From NCBI GenBank assembly GCA_005883355.1, contig VAXG01000114.1, forward strand, positions 1-34,545: a DNA stretch of 34,545 bases, written 5' to 3'. Under the pieces are notes generated by a model. It was not told the origin of the DNA. It did not search any database and was given only the letters and a program-made list of their open reading frames with translations. Shown here piece after piece: positions 15,891 to 24,161 of this stretch. Each line of letters opens with the position of its first letter. Position 1 is the first letter of the stretch. Made by a program: the position numbers and the translations under genes. This DNA comes from Actinomycetota bacterium. Its GTDB lineage: Bacteria; Actinomycetota; Thermoleophilia; Gaiellales; Gaiellaceae.

Positions 15891-16564
15891 CGAGCGTCTC
15901 GGCCTGCCGCGAGCTCGTAGTCGAGTACGGCCACGGTGACGGGCGCGTGCGAGCACTGGACCACGTGTCGCTCGACGTTGCCCCCGGGGAGCGGCTCGCT
16001 CTACGCGGCCGGTCGGGGTCCGGGAAAACAACGCTGCTCCATGCGCTCGGCGGCCTCGTGGAGCCGACCGGCGGGGAGGTCGAGCTCGAAGGGAGGCCGC
16101 TGGCGACGCTCGACGAAGAGGCGCGTCGCCGGATGCGGGCCACGAGGATCGCCTACGTCTTCCAGGGCGCCAATCTGCTGCCGACCTTCACCGGCTTCGA
16201 GAACGTGGCGTTCGCGATCCGGGCCGCAGCGAGCCCGGACGCGCCCACTGACCCGTTGATGCTGCTGGGCCTCGTGGGCCTGGCCGGAAAGGCAGAGCAT
16301 CTTCCCGGCGAGATGTCGGGTGGAGAACGGCAGCGGGTGGCCCTGGCGCGCGCGCTCGGCCAGCACCCGGGCCTCCTCCTCTGCGACGAGCCGACCGGCC
16401 AGCTCGATTCCGACACCGGCGCACGCATCCTCGACCTAATCGATGCGCTTCAGCGTGAGTTCGGGTTTGCTCTCGTGACGGCGACGCATGACGAGGACGT
16501 TGCGGCTCGGCACGATCGAGTGGTCGAGCTGGAAGAAGGTCGCGTCGTGAGGGAGAGCGCGTGA
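15887..16564 (+). CDS. ABC transporter ATP-binding protein, second of two
   Basis: 225 aa, TTG start in a 4-nt overlap with the preceding stop. Walker [11 protein letters not shown]-loop [12 protein letters not shown], signature [15 protein letters not shown], Walker [13 protein letters not shown] and H-loop TATHDEDVA are intact. It is clearly diverged from the first ATPase, not a recent duplicate. With only one permease gene in the operon, the two could form a heterodimer with two competent sites, each facing one half of the large permease. It is linked to the permease gene by another 4-nt overlap (GTGA). Confidence 0.93.
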   Translation: MTSVSACRELVVEYGHGDGRVRALDHVSLDVAPGERLALRGRSGSGKTTLLHALGGLVEPTGGEVELEGRPLATLDEEARRRMRATRIAYVFQGANLLPTFTGFENVAFAIRAAASPDAPTDPLMLLGLVGLAGKAEHLPGEMSGGERQRVALARALGQHPGLLLCDEPTGQLDSDTGARILDLIDALQREFGFALVTATHDEDVAARHDRVVELEEGRVVRESA

Positions 16565-19257
16565 CGTTCGCCGCGCTGGCCTTCGCCAACCTGTTGCGCA
16601 CCCCGGGCCGCACGATCGTGCGCGTCGTCGTTCTCGCGGCTGCCGTCGCACTCGTGGGCGCGATGATTCTCTTCATCGGGCACTCGCTGCGCACGATGAC
16701 CTCGAGCTCGGTACGCAGTGTCCCGCTCGACTGGCAGGCGCCTGTCGCTTCGCGACCAGCTGCGGAGCGGGCGGCGCTTGCGGTATCGAAGCAACACGGT
16801 GTTCTCGATGCGTTGCCGGTCGCGACCGCCCCGTTTGCAGGAGCGATTCACGTGAAGCCGGGCACTGGGATCTTCCGCTCGGCGTCCGGCTCGATCCTGG
16901 CGGTGCCGGAGACCTATACGCAGAACATCCACACGATCCGCTTCCTCCGCGGCTCCCTCCGTCCCGGCCAGGTCGTGCTCGACCAGCAGCTCGCGGCCAC
17001 GCTGCAGGCTCAGCCGGGCGACCTCGTGAGCTTCACCGCGAAGGCGGGTCGGCGGCCTGTGCGGCTCCGCGTGAGCGGCATCTCGGTGGTGAGCGCCGGG
17101 GACATCCTCTTCCAGCCGCTGAACCCGCTTCTGGGTCCGGCGCCCGCGCAACCGCCCGTAGAGACCGCGGTCATGACGGTCGGGACGTTTGCACAGAAGC
17201 TTGCCCCGCAGCTGCCGACGATCGCGTCGTCGAGCGGGCTCCCCGGCATCCCAGGCTCGGTTCCGGGCACGCAGTGGCAGGTGCAGGCGCAAGTCGACCC
17301 GGCCCAACTCACCGGCGGGCCGGCGCAAGCGCTTCGCCAGGCAACCGGACTTCGTAACCGGATCCAGAGCTCCTTGCCCGGACAGGTGAACTTCGTCGAC
17401 AACCTTTCCGAGAGTCTCAACACGGCGACGGGCGACGCGCTCTACGCGGAGACGCTCTACATCATGCTGGCGCTTCCCGGCGCACTCATCGCGCTCGGCC
17501 TGGCTTACCTCGCCGCGCTCGGGACCGTCGAGCGCGACCGTCGCGAGTTGTCGCTGCTCCGCGCGCGGGGCGCTTCGAGGCGTGGGCTCGTGGCCCTTGC
17601 GGGAATCGAGAGCCTCTTCGTCGGCATCGTCGCGGGCATTCTCGGCAGCGGGATCGCCTTGCTCGCGTTACGCCTCGTCCACGTCGGCCGTGGCCCGCTG
17701 ACGCTTTGGCGCGTCGTCGCGACCGTCGGCGGTTGCGTCGTCCTCGCGGTGCTCGGTGCCGCGGCGGCGCGTCTCGGCGCGGGCGCAGCGGCGCTGCGCG
17801 GTGAGGTTGCGGAAGGACGTCGTCCGCAAAGGCCCCGCAGGCCGCTCTGGCAGAAGCTGTACCTGGACGTCGCTGCGCTCGCCGTTAGCGGTCTCGTCTA
17901 CTGGCTCACGGCCCGAACCGGCTTCTCGGCCGTCGTCAATCCCGATTCGAATCCGACCCTGTCGCTCTCGATCTACATGTTCCTGGCGCCCGCATTGCTT
18001 TGGCTCGGTGCCGCCCTGCTGCTCGTGCGGCTGCGGGGCGCGCTGCTGGAGACCGTGGCGCGTCGGGTGACCGGGGGGCGGGCACGAACCTTGTCGGGGC
18101 TGCTGCTGGCGAGCGCCGGTCGCCGCAGCGCTGCGATCAACCGCGGATTGCTGCTCGTCGGGCTGCTGCTTGCCTTCGGCGTCAATCTCGGAGTCTTCGC
18201 CTCGACGTACGACCAGCAGGCACGTGTCGACGCACAGCTGACGCTCGGCGCGGACATCGTCGCGAGCGCCCCTGCGGAAGCCCTGAAAGCGCATGCGCTG
18301 GAACAGAAGATCGCACACGTCCAGGGAGTCGCCGGAACCACCGCACTCGACCATTCCTACGCGTACGTGGGCCCTGATCTACAGGACACCTTCGGGGTCA
18401 ACGCCTCCACAGTGACCAGCGGGACCACGCTTCGCGATTCCTACTTCATCGGCGGAACGGCGAATCACCTGCTCGCCGAGCTTCGCGCGCACCGGGACGG
18501 CATCCTCGTCTCGAAGGAGACCGTTACGGATTATTCGCTGAACATCGGTGACCTGCTCAAGCTGCGTGTCCTCGATCACGCGACCGGCCGGCTTCGAGTC
18601 ACGCCGTTCCACGTCGTCGGCATCGTCCAGGAGTTCCCGTCCGCGCCGCGAGACTCGTTCATGGTCACGAACCTCGACTATCTCCTCTCCGTCACGCACG
18701 ACCCTGGGCCGAATGTCGTCTTCGCCAAGACCCACGGCGACGCGGCCGCGGTCGCGAAACGCGTCGGCGCGGTAGCGCGGCCGGCAGGTGCAAGCGTCAA
18801 GGACATCACAACGCAGACCGCGCAGACGGTGAGCTCGATCACGACAGTCGACATGAGCGGGATCGCAAAGATCGAGGAAGCGTTCGTAGTTATTCTTGCC
18901 GCCGCCGCGATGGCGCTCTTCGTCGTCCTCGGGCTTGCCGAGCGCAAGCACGAGTTCGCGACCATGGCGTCGATCGGCAGCTCCGTGCGCGAGATCAGCG
19001 CGTTTCTGTGGAGCGAGGTGGCGATCGTTCTCGCCGGCGGGCTCGCGCTTGCGGCCTTGCTCGGCTGGCTGCTGGCGGAGATGCTCGTCGCGATGCTCCA
19101 GCACGTGTTCGACCCGCCACCCGATCACCTGGCTGCGCCGTGGCTCTTTCTCGTTGGCCTCGCGGTGGCCGCTGTGCTCGGTGCGCTGCTGACGACCGTT
19201 GCCGCGGGTCTGCGTCTGCGGCGCCTACCGCTCGGCGAGATCCTGCGCGAGCAGTGA
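16561..19257 (+). CDS. Large FtsX-family ABC permease
   Basis: 898 aa, GTG start overlapping the second ATPase stop. Helix 1 (~14-40) is followed by a ~250-residue extracytoplasmic domain, then a first FtsX core (~298-415), including the coupling-helix-like ERDRRELSLLRARGASRR. Two further helices (~435-500) and a helix near 525 precede a second extracytoplasmic domain (~545-760). A final FtsX core follows (~765-895) with GLAERKHEFATMASIGSSVREI, ending LRRLPLGEILREQ. This is the tandem-FtsX layout of BceB/LolC-E-like or actinobacterial lipoprotein/peptide exporters. No antibiotic-specific motif is seen. Together with two ATPases, a lipoprotein and a divergent two-component system, it forms a self-contained envelope-response unit. 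Confidence 0.9.
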   Translation: MTFAALAFANLLRTPGRTIVRVVVLAAAVALVGAMILFIGHSLRTMTSSSVRSVPLDWQAPVASRPAAERAALAVSKQHGVLDALPVATAPFAGAIHVKPGTGIFRSASGSILAVPETYTQNIHTIRFLRGSLRPGQVVLDQQLAATLQAQPGDLVSFTAKAGRRPVRLRVSGISVVSAGDILFQPLNPLLGPAPAQPPVETAVMTVGTFAQKLAPQLPTIASSSGLPGIPGSVPGTQWQVQAQVDPAQLTGGPAQALRQATGLRNRIQSSLPGQVNFVDNLSESLNTATGDALYAETLYIMLALPGALIALGLAYLAALGTVERDRRELSLLRARGASRRGLVALAGIESLFVGIVAGILGSGIALLALRLVHVGRGPLTLWRVVATVGGCVVLAVLGAAAARLGAGAAALRGEVAEGRRPQRPRRPLWQKLYLDVAALAVSGLVYWLTARTGFSAVVNPDSNPTLSLSIYMFLAPALLWLGAALLLVRLRGALLETVARRVTGGRARTLSGLLLASAGRRSAAINRGLLLVGLLLAFGVNLGVFASTYDQQARVDAQLTLGADIVASAPAEALKAHALEQKIAHVQGVAGTTALDHSYAYVGPDLQDTFGVNASTVTSGTTLRDSYFIGGTANHLLAELRAHRDGILVSKETVTDYSLNIGDLLKLRVLDHATGRLRVTPFHVVGIVQEFPSAPRDSFMVTNLDYLLSVTHDPGPNVVFAKTHGDAAAVAKRVGAVARPAGASVKDITTQTAQTVSSITTVDMSGIAKIEEAFVVILAAAAMALFVVLGLAERKHEFATMASIGSSVREISAFLWSEVAIVLAGGLALAALLGWLLAEMLVAMLQHVFDPPPDHLAAPWLFLVGLAVAAVLGALLTTVAAGLRLRRLPLGEILREQ

Positions 19258-19282
19258 GCACGTTTCCCTAACAAGACCTGAG

Positions 19283-19288
19283 TAGGCT
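19283..19288 (+). promoter_or_regulatory. -10 box before the AMIN-like lipoprotein
   Basis: TAGGCT ends exactly 6 nt before an ATC codon (19295) that falls where the lipoprotein should start. The spacing equals that of the leaderless genes at 4893, 14566 and 33695. There is no Shine-Dalgarno sequence. Confidence 0.45.
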
Positions 19289-19294
19289 GCGCAC

Positions 19295-19906
19295 ATCCGC
19301 AGGCTGCTCTTCACCGCTTTCGCCGCCACTGCCTTGCTGGCGGCTTCCGGATGCGGCGGATCTCACAAGTCGTCGGCCCCGCAGGGCGGGTACTCCGTTT
19401 CGACACCGACGACCACGACCACGGCCGGTGGGATCGACCCGCTCGCGGGTGCCGGAACAACCCCTGTCGTGAGTGCCGCGACCGGTGGCGCGACTGCTCT
19501 CCTCGACCGCATCGCCGTCGGGCGGCACGAGGGTTACGACCGCGTCGTCTTTCAGTTCCAGAATGGACTGCCTGGCTATCGCGTCGAATACGTGCAGCCG
19601 CCGCTGAAGGAAGACGGATCCGGGAAGCCCGTGAGCGTGCAGGGCAACGCTGTCGTGGTCGTCCGCATGGACCCTGCCTCCGGCTTCGACCTGAACACGG
19701 GTGAGGGTGTGATGGTCTACAAGGGACCGAAGCGAATCGACGGCGCCGCCGCGGGCACATCGGTCGTCCAAGAGCTCGTGCGGACAGGTGACTTCGAGGC
19801 TGTGCTGAGTTGGGCGATCGGGCTCTCCGACAAGGTTGACTTCCGTATCCAGACGGCTGAGTCGCCTGCCCGGCTGATCGTCGACTTCCGCAACCACCAG
19901 GCATGA
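19295..19906 (+). CDS. AMIN-like-domain lipoprotein, apparent ATC start
   Basis: About 203 aa if initiated at ATC 19295. The frame is closed by TAG at 19283, and no ATG, GTG or TTG exists before TTG 19334, which would remove most of the signal peptide. From ATC the N-terminus is a perfect lipoprotein signal (basic RR, hydrophobic LLFTAFAATALLAASGC, lipidated Cys at position 20). A Thr-rich linker precedes an AMIN-like domain (~65-203): RIAVGRHEGYDRVVFQF, LPGYRVEYV and a C-terminal RLIVDFRNH. AMIN-type domains bind envelope or cell-wall components. A TANNNT -10 box ends 6 nt before the ATC. The gene overlaps the next one by 4 nt (ATGA). Confidence 0.75.
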   Translation: MRRLLFTAFAATALLAASGCGGSHKSSAPQGGYSVSTPTTTTTAGGIDPLAGAGTTPVVSAATGGATALLDRIAVGRHEGYDRVVFQFQNGLPGYRVEYVQPPLKEDGSGKPVSVQGNAVVVVRMDPASGFDLNTGEGVMVYKGPKRIDGAAAGTSVVQELVRTGDFEAVLSWAIGLSDKVDFRIQTAESPARLIVDFRNHQA

Positions 19907-20280
19907 CCCCAGAGCAGCAGGTGCTGACGAAACTCCGCGGAATCTGTCTCGCGCTTCCGGAGACGAGCGAGCGGCTGAGCCATGGTGCGCCCACGTTCTT
20001 CATCCGCGAGAAGCGCTCGTTCCTGATGGCGTTGACGAATCACCACGGCGATGGACGTTTCGCGATCTGGTGTGCGGCGCCGGAGGGGATGCAGAAGATG
20101 CTCGTCGATGCAGACGGCGAGCGGTTCTTCGTGCCGCCGTACGTCGGCCATCGAGGCTGGCTCGGGCTGCGGCTGGACCGCGGGATCCATTGGGACGAGC
20201 TCGAGGGGATCGTCGAGGACGCGTACGCGGAGGTCGCGCCCGCGAAGCTCGTCGAGGCCGCCCGGCTCGGCCGCAGCTAG
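19903..20280 (+). CDS. MmcQ/YjbR-family DNA-binding-like protein
   Basis: 125 aa, ATG start overlapping the previous stop (ATGA), so translation is coupled. The sequence has the YjbR/CyaY-like layout: LRGICLALPETSERLSHGAPTFFIREK, FAIWCAAPEGMQKML, VPPYVGHRGWLGLRLD and a final helix DAYAEVAPAKLVE. The fold is that of a double-wing DNA-binding-like domain, but no biochemical role is established for most members. It is probably in one message with the AMIN-like lipoprotein. Length is typical. Confidence 0.85.
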   Translation: MTPEQQVLTKLRGICLALPETSERLSHGAPTFFIREKRSFLMALTNHHGDGRFAIWCAAPEGMQKMLVDADGERFFVPPYVGHRGWLGLRLDRGIHWDELEGIVEDAYAEVAPAKLVEAARLGRS

Positions 20281-20345
20281 CCGCACTATTGATCCGGGGC
20301 GGCCGGCGCGAGAGAATCCGCCGACCCCAACTAGGAGGCGGAACT

Positions 20346-21938
20346 GTGGCCGATTACTCGGCGCACGAGAAGGACCGGCGCATGCTCCACGCTCTTGGCT
20401 ATGCCCAGGAGCTGCGGCGTGGAATGAGCGGCTTCTCGAACTTCGCGATCTCGTTCACGATCATCTCGATCCTGTCCGGGACGCTCACGCTCTACTCGAC
20501 GGGCATCAACTACGGAGGGCCGGTAGAGGAGGCCTGGGGCTGGCCGATCGTCTCGGTCTTCGTAGTGATCGTCGGGCTCGGCATGGCCGAGATCGCGTCG
20601 AAGTATCCGACCGCGGGAGGTCTGTATTACTGGGCTTCGAAGATGGGAGGGCCGGCCTGGGGCTGGTTCACGGGTTGGTTCAACCTCATCGGTCAGATCG
20701 CGATCACCGCCGGCATCGACTACGGCGCCGCGATCTTCACCGACGCACTGCTGAACCTGCTTTGGCCGGGAACGTTCCACTCCTCGCCGCACGAGGTCAT
20801 CTACGTGTACGCCTGCATCCTCGGGCTGCACGCGTTGATGAACATCTTCAGCGTCAGGCTGGTCGCCTTGCTGAACGACATCTCCGTGTGGTGGCACGTC
20901 TTCGGCGTGCTGATCATCGTCGGCTTCCTGGCATTCAAGCCCGACCATCACGAGTCGGTCGGGACGGTCTTCTCGAAGACGATCAACAACAGCGGGTTCT
21001 CGCATCAGTGGCTCTGGTTCGTGCTGTTACTCGGGCTCCTGCAGGCGCAGTACACGTTCACCGGCTACGACGCGTCTGCACACATGAGCGAGGAGACGCA
21101 AGATGCGGGACGAGCTGCGGCGCGAGGTGTAGTCATGTCGATCGTCGTCTCGGCGGTCTTCGGCTACATCCTAGCTCTGGGCGTCACGTTTGCGATCCAG
21201 AGCTTCCAGTCGACGACGGGGGCGGGCCTCTTCGCGGTGAAGCAGGTCTTCCTCGACGCACTCGGGTTGAGGGCGGCGGAGTTCTTGCTGTTCGTCATCG
21301 TCGGTGCGCAGCTCTACTGCGGGATGTCGGCGATCACGTCCGCCTCACGGATGCTCTACGCCTTCTCACGGGACGGTGCAACCCCGGGCCACCGGATCTG
21401 GCGGCGGTTGAACAAGGCGCGGGTGCCGTACATGGCGGTCATCGCCATCGCGGTGATGGCGTTTCTTTGCGCGTTCCCGGCGTACTTCTCGAAGGGCATC
21501 GGCGTCGGCGCCGGCTACGTCGCGTACGCGGCGGTGACGTCGATCGCGACGATCGGGCTCTACATCGCCTACGCGCTGCCGATCTATCTCCGGCTCCGAC
21601 TGGCCGACGCCTGGGAGCCGGGCGAGTGGAATCTCGGTCGCTGGTACAAGGTGATCGGCTGGACGGCTGTCATCTGGGTTGCCTTCATCTCGGTGCTGTT
21701 CATCATGCCGATCACCCCGACGGGAATCCCGTTCAAGACCGGGTTCACGTGGTTGAGCGTCAACTATGCGCCGATTGCCGTCATCGGCACGATGCTGCTC
21801 GTCGGCGGCTGGTGGTTCGCGTCCGCGAACAAGTGGTTCAAGGGCCCGATCGTGCAGGGCTCCGAGGACGAGCTCGCACGGATCGAGGAGCGGGTCGGCG
21901 AGCGGACCGGTCCGCCTCTGACCACACCCGCGGCGTAG
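20346..21938 (+). CDS. APC-superfamily amino acid/polyamine permease
   Basis: 530 aa, GTG start with perfect AGGAGG seven bases upstream; the frame extends further up but those codons overlap the previous gene in another frame. Twelve hydrophobic segments follow a short cytoplasmic N-terminus (RRMLHALGYAQELRRGMSGFSNFAISFTIISI), typical of the GABA/amino-acid permease (ACT/BAT-like) branch. Motifs include GGLYYWASKMGGPAWGWFTGWFN and TGYDASAHMSEETQDAGRAAARG. As first gene of a Puu-like cluster it probably imports a polyamine, GABA or another amine by proton or cation symport. A strong hairpin follows the stop. Confidence 0.9.
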   Translation: MADYSAHEKDRRMLHALGYAQELRRGMSGFSNFAISFTIISILSGTLTLYSTGINYGGPVEEAWGWPIVSVFVVIVGLGMAEIASKYPTAGGLYYWASKMGGPAWGWFTGWFNLIGQIAITAGIDYGAAIFTDALLNLLWPGTFHSSPHEVIYVYACILGLHALMNIFSVRLVALLNDISVWWHVFGVLIIVGFLAFKPDHHESVGTVFSKTINNSGFSHQWLWFVLLLGLLQAQYTFTGYDASAHMSEETQDAGRAAARGVVMSIVVSAVFGYILALGVTFAIQSFQSTTGAGLFAVKQVFLDALGLRAAEFLLFVIVGAQLYCGMSAITSASRMLYAFSRDGATPGHRIWRRLNKARVPYMAVIAIAVMAFLCAFPAYFSKGIGVGAGYVAYAAVTSIATIGLYIAYALPIYLRLRLADAWEPGEWNLGRWYKVIGWTAVIWVAFISVLFIMPITPTGIPFKTGFTWLSVNYAPIAVIGTMLLVGGWWFASANKWFKGPIVQGSEDELARIEERVGERTGPPLTTPAA

Positions 21939-21952
21939 GATCGACTCGAGTT

Positions 21953-21982
21953 GGAGGGAGCCGGGTCGAACCGGCTCCCTCC
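21953..21982 (+). terminator. 12-bp stem hairpin between permease and ligase genes
   Basis: GGAGGGAGCCGG (21953-21964) and CCGGCTCCCTCC (21971-21982) form a perfect 12-bp stem with a GTCGAA loop. There is no T-tract, as is common in actinobacterial terminators. The stem ends only 11 nt before the ligase ATG, so it may instead be an attenuator, and the only Shine-Dalgarno-like sequence (GGAGGG) is locked in its 5' arm. Confidence 0.6.
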
Positions 21983-21993
21983 GTCCTTCGCCG

Positions 21994-23328
21994 ATGCTGA
22001 CGCTCAACGAGTTGAAACGCGACGTCGAGAACGGGTCGATCGACACGGTCGTCGTCGCGTTCACCGACATGCAGGGCCGGCTGATGGGCAAGCGGGTCCA
22101 CGCCCAGTACTTCGTCGACGAAAACGTCGCCGACCATGGTGTCGAGGGCTGTAACTACCTGCTCGCGCTCGACATGGAGATGGATCCGATTCCCGGGTAC
22201 TCGATCGCGAGCTGGGAGCAAGGGTACGGGGACTTCGCCATGCGTCCCGACCCCGAGACGCTGCGTCGCATTCCGTGGCTCGAGGGGACGGCGCTCGTCC
22301 TCTGTGACGTCACGTGGAACGACGGCTCGCCGGTGAGACCTTCGCCTCGGCAGGTGCTCAAGGCCCAGGTCGAGCGGGCGCGGGCTGTCGGTTATGAGCC
22401 CATGGTCGGCTCCGAGCTCGAGTTCTACTTGCTCAAGGAGAGCTTCGAGGAAGCGCACGCGAAGCACTACCGCGACCTCACGCCGTCGGTCCCTTACATC
22501 CTCGACTACCACATCCTGGCGACGACCTACGACGAGCCGCTACTCCGTCAGATCCGGAACGGGATGTACGGCGCGGGCATCACGGTCGAGAGCTCGAAGG
22601 GGGAGGCCTGGCCGGGCCAGCAGGAGGTCAACTTCAAGTTTGCGGACGCGGTGACCATGGCCGACAACCACTCCGTCTACAAGAACGGCGCCAAGGAGAT
22701 CGCGCAGCTGAACGGGTGCTCGATCACGTTCATGGCGAAGCCCGACCACTCGTGGATCGGCAGCTCGTGTCACATCCACACGAGCCTGTGGCGCGACGGC
22801 GAGAACGCATTTGCCGGCGGCCCCGAGGTCTTCAAGCAGTTCCTCGCGGGCTGGATAGCGGGCGCGAAAGAGATGGCGGTCTTTCTGGCGCCCACGATCA
22901 ACTCCTACAAGCGGTACGCGGCGGGCTCGTGGGCGCCGACGACGCTCGCCTGGGGGCACGACAACCGGACCTGCGGGTTCCGGATCGTCGGGCATGGGGC
23001 GGCCCAGCGGATCGAAACGCGGATTCCCGGCGGCGACGTCAATCCGTATCTGGCTTTCGGCGCGCTGATCGCCGCCGGTCTCCACGGGATCGAGCAGGGA
23101 CTCGACCTACCGCCGGCGCTCGAGGGCAACGCGTACGAGTCGGATGCGGATCGGTTTCCGTCGACGCTGCGGGAAGCGATCGAAGCGCTCGAGCGTGGGA
23201 CGATCGCGCGTGCGGCGCTGGGCGACGACGTTGTCGACCACTACTTGAATTACGCGCGCACCGAGCAGCGGTTGTTCGACGAGGTCGTGACCTGCTACGA
23301 GCGGGAGCGCCTGTTCGAACGTGGCTAG
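21994..23328 (+). CDS. Glutamine-synthetase-family ligase (gamma-glutamyl-amine synthetase type)
   Basis: 444 aa, ATG start without a visible Shine-Dalgarno. The GS N-terminal beta-grasp (FTDMQGRLMGKRV, 23-35) precedes the catalytic domain: metal ligands in GSELEFYLL (E141, E143), the GQQEVNF block, HIHTSLW, the NSYKRYAAGSWAPTTLAWGHDNR region and RIETRIPGGDVNPYLAF. The adenylylation loop of true GlnA is absent, as in PuuA-type enzymes that join glutamate to putrescine, other polyamines or ethanolamine with ATP. The permease, the gamma-Glu-GABA hydrolase and the aldehyde dehydrogenase around it support gamma-glutamyl-amine catabolism. It overlaps the hydrolase gene by 8 nt. Exact amine unknown. 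Confidence 0.88.
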   Translation: MLTLNELKRDVENGSIDTVVVAFTDMQGRLMGKRVHAQYFVDENVADHGVEGCNYLLALDMEMDPIPGYSIASWEQGYGDFAMRPDPETLRRIPWLEGTALVLCDVTWNDGSPVRPSPRQVLKAQVERARAVGYEPMVGSELEFYLLKESFEEAHAKHYRDLTPSVPYILDYHILATTYDEPLLRQIRNGMYGAGITVESSKGEAWPGQQEVNFKFADAVTMADNHSVYKNGAKEIAQLNGCSITFMAKPDHSWIGSSCHIHTSLWRDGENAFAGGPEVFKQFLAGWIAGAKEMAVFLAPTINSYKRYAAGSWAPTTLAWGHDNRTCGFRIVGHGAAQRIETRIPGGDVNPYLAFGALIAAGLHGIEQGLDLPPALEGNAYESDADRFPSTLREAIEALERGTIARAALGDDVVDHYLNYARTEQRLFDEVVTCYERERLFERG

Positions 23329-24037
23329 GCCGCTCATCGGGATCACGACGTACGTCACTCCTGCCAAGTGGGGCGCCTGGGAGCTGGAGGCGGCGCTCAT
23401 TCCTGTCGACTACGTGCGCGCCGTCGAGCGTGCGGGCGGGCGCGCCCTGCTCGTGCCGCCGAGCGAAGACGGAGTGGAGGAGACGCTGCAGGCGCTGGAC
23501 GGACTGTTGTTCTCGGGCGGCTCCGATCTCGATCCCGACCTCTACGACCAGGAACCGCACGACGAGACGTCCGGCGTTCACGAGCAGCGGGACCGTGCCG
23601 AGCTCGCACTCCTCGAGGCAGCGCTTCAGCGAGACATGCCCGTGCTCGCGATCTGCCGTGGGAGCCAGGTGCTGAATGTCGCGCGCGGCGGAGACCTCGT
23701 GCAGCACCTGCCGGATGTCGTCGGCGATGAGAAGCACAAGCACACGCCTGGTTCGTACGCGGATCACGACGTGACGGTGGAGGACGGCACGCGGCTTGCG
23801 TCGTTGCTCGGGGACCGTGCTCCGGTGAAGTCGCATCATCACCAGGGAATCGGGCGGATCGGAGAGGGCCTTCGCATCGCCGCGCATGCCGAGGACGGAA
23901 CGGTCGAGGCGGTCGAGGATCCGGGCCGGCGCTTCGCGGTGGGCGTCCTGTGGCATCCGGAAGCGGGCGACGACGCGCGGCTCTTCGAGGAACTGGTGCG
24001 CGAAGCGGAGCACTATCGCGCCGCGCGCAACGACTAG
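23321..24037 (+). CDS. Gamma-glutamyl-gamma-aminobutyrate hydrolase (PuuD-type class I amidotransferase)
   Basis: 238 aa, GTG start inside the end of the ligase gene, so translation is coupled. A stand-alone class I glutamine amidotransferase-like fold: LLFSGGSDLDPDLY (62-75), nucleophile elbow AICRGSQVLNVARGG with catalytic C112, and VLWHPE with H212 and E214. The SHHHQGI segment (171-177) is typical of the peptidase C26 family. PuuD releases GABA (or the matching acid) and glutamate from gamma-glutamyl intermediates in the cytoplasm. It normally acts after the aldehyde dehydrogenase, which lies downstream beyond the inserted transposase. Confidence 0.92.
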   Translation: MARPLIGITTYVTPAKWGAWELEAALIPVDYVRAVERAGGRALLVPPSEDGVEETLQALDGLLFSGGSDLDPDLYDQEPHDETSGVHEQRDRAELALLEAALQRDMPVLAICRGSQVLNVARGGDLVQHLPDVVGDEKHKHTPGSYADHDVTVEDGTRLASLLGDRAPVKSHHHQGIGRIGEGLRIAAHAEDGTVEAVEDPGRRFAVGVLWHPEAGDDARLFEELVREAEHYRAARND

Positions 24038-24071
24038 TCGAACCCGACTAAGTCGTCATGCCAACTACATC

Positions 24072-24098
24072 CACGGCCGGGTGTCGGACACCGTGACG
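24072..24098 (+). repeat. Upstream REP-like hairpin
   Basis: Core GGTGTC (24080-24085), G, GACACC (24087-24092), with outer CAC (24072-24074) pairing GTG (24093-24095) across a one-sided GGCCG bulge. The bulged stem is characteristic of REP sequences recognised by RAYTs. It is followed by GTGACG-type repeats. Confidence 0.65.
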
Positions 24099-24161
24099 AA
24101 AGTGTGACGCGTTATCCACCAGCGGCTCTGCCGACGATTCGTCGCGCTAGCGTCGTCCTCG

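Noticed and set aside
20070-20345. Upstream extension of the permease frame
   Set aside because: It overlaps the YjbR-family gene, while AGGAGG and GTG at 20346 fit the family N-terminus.
20051-22000. 649-codon open frame across the permease region
   Set aside because: Shadow of the YjbR and permease genes, rich in Arg and His, with no family motif.
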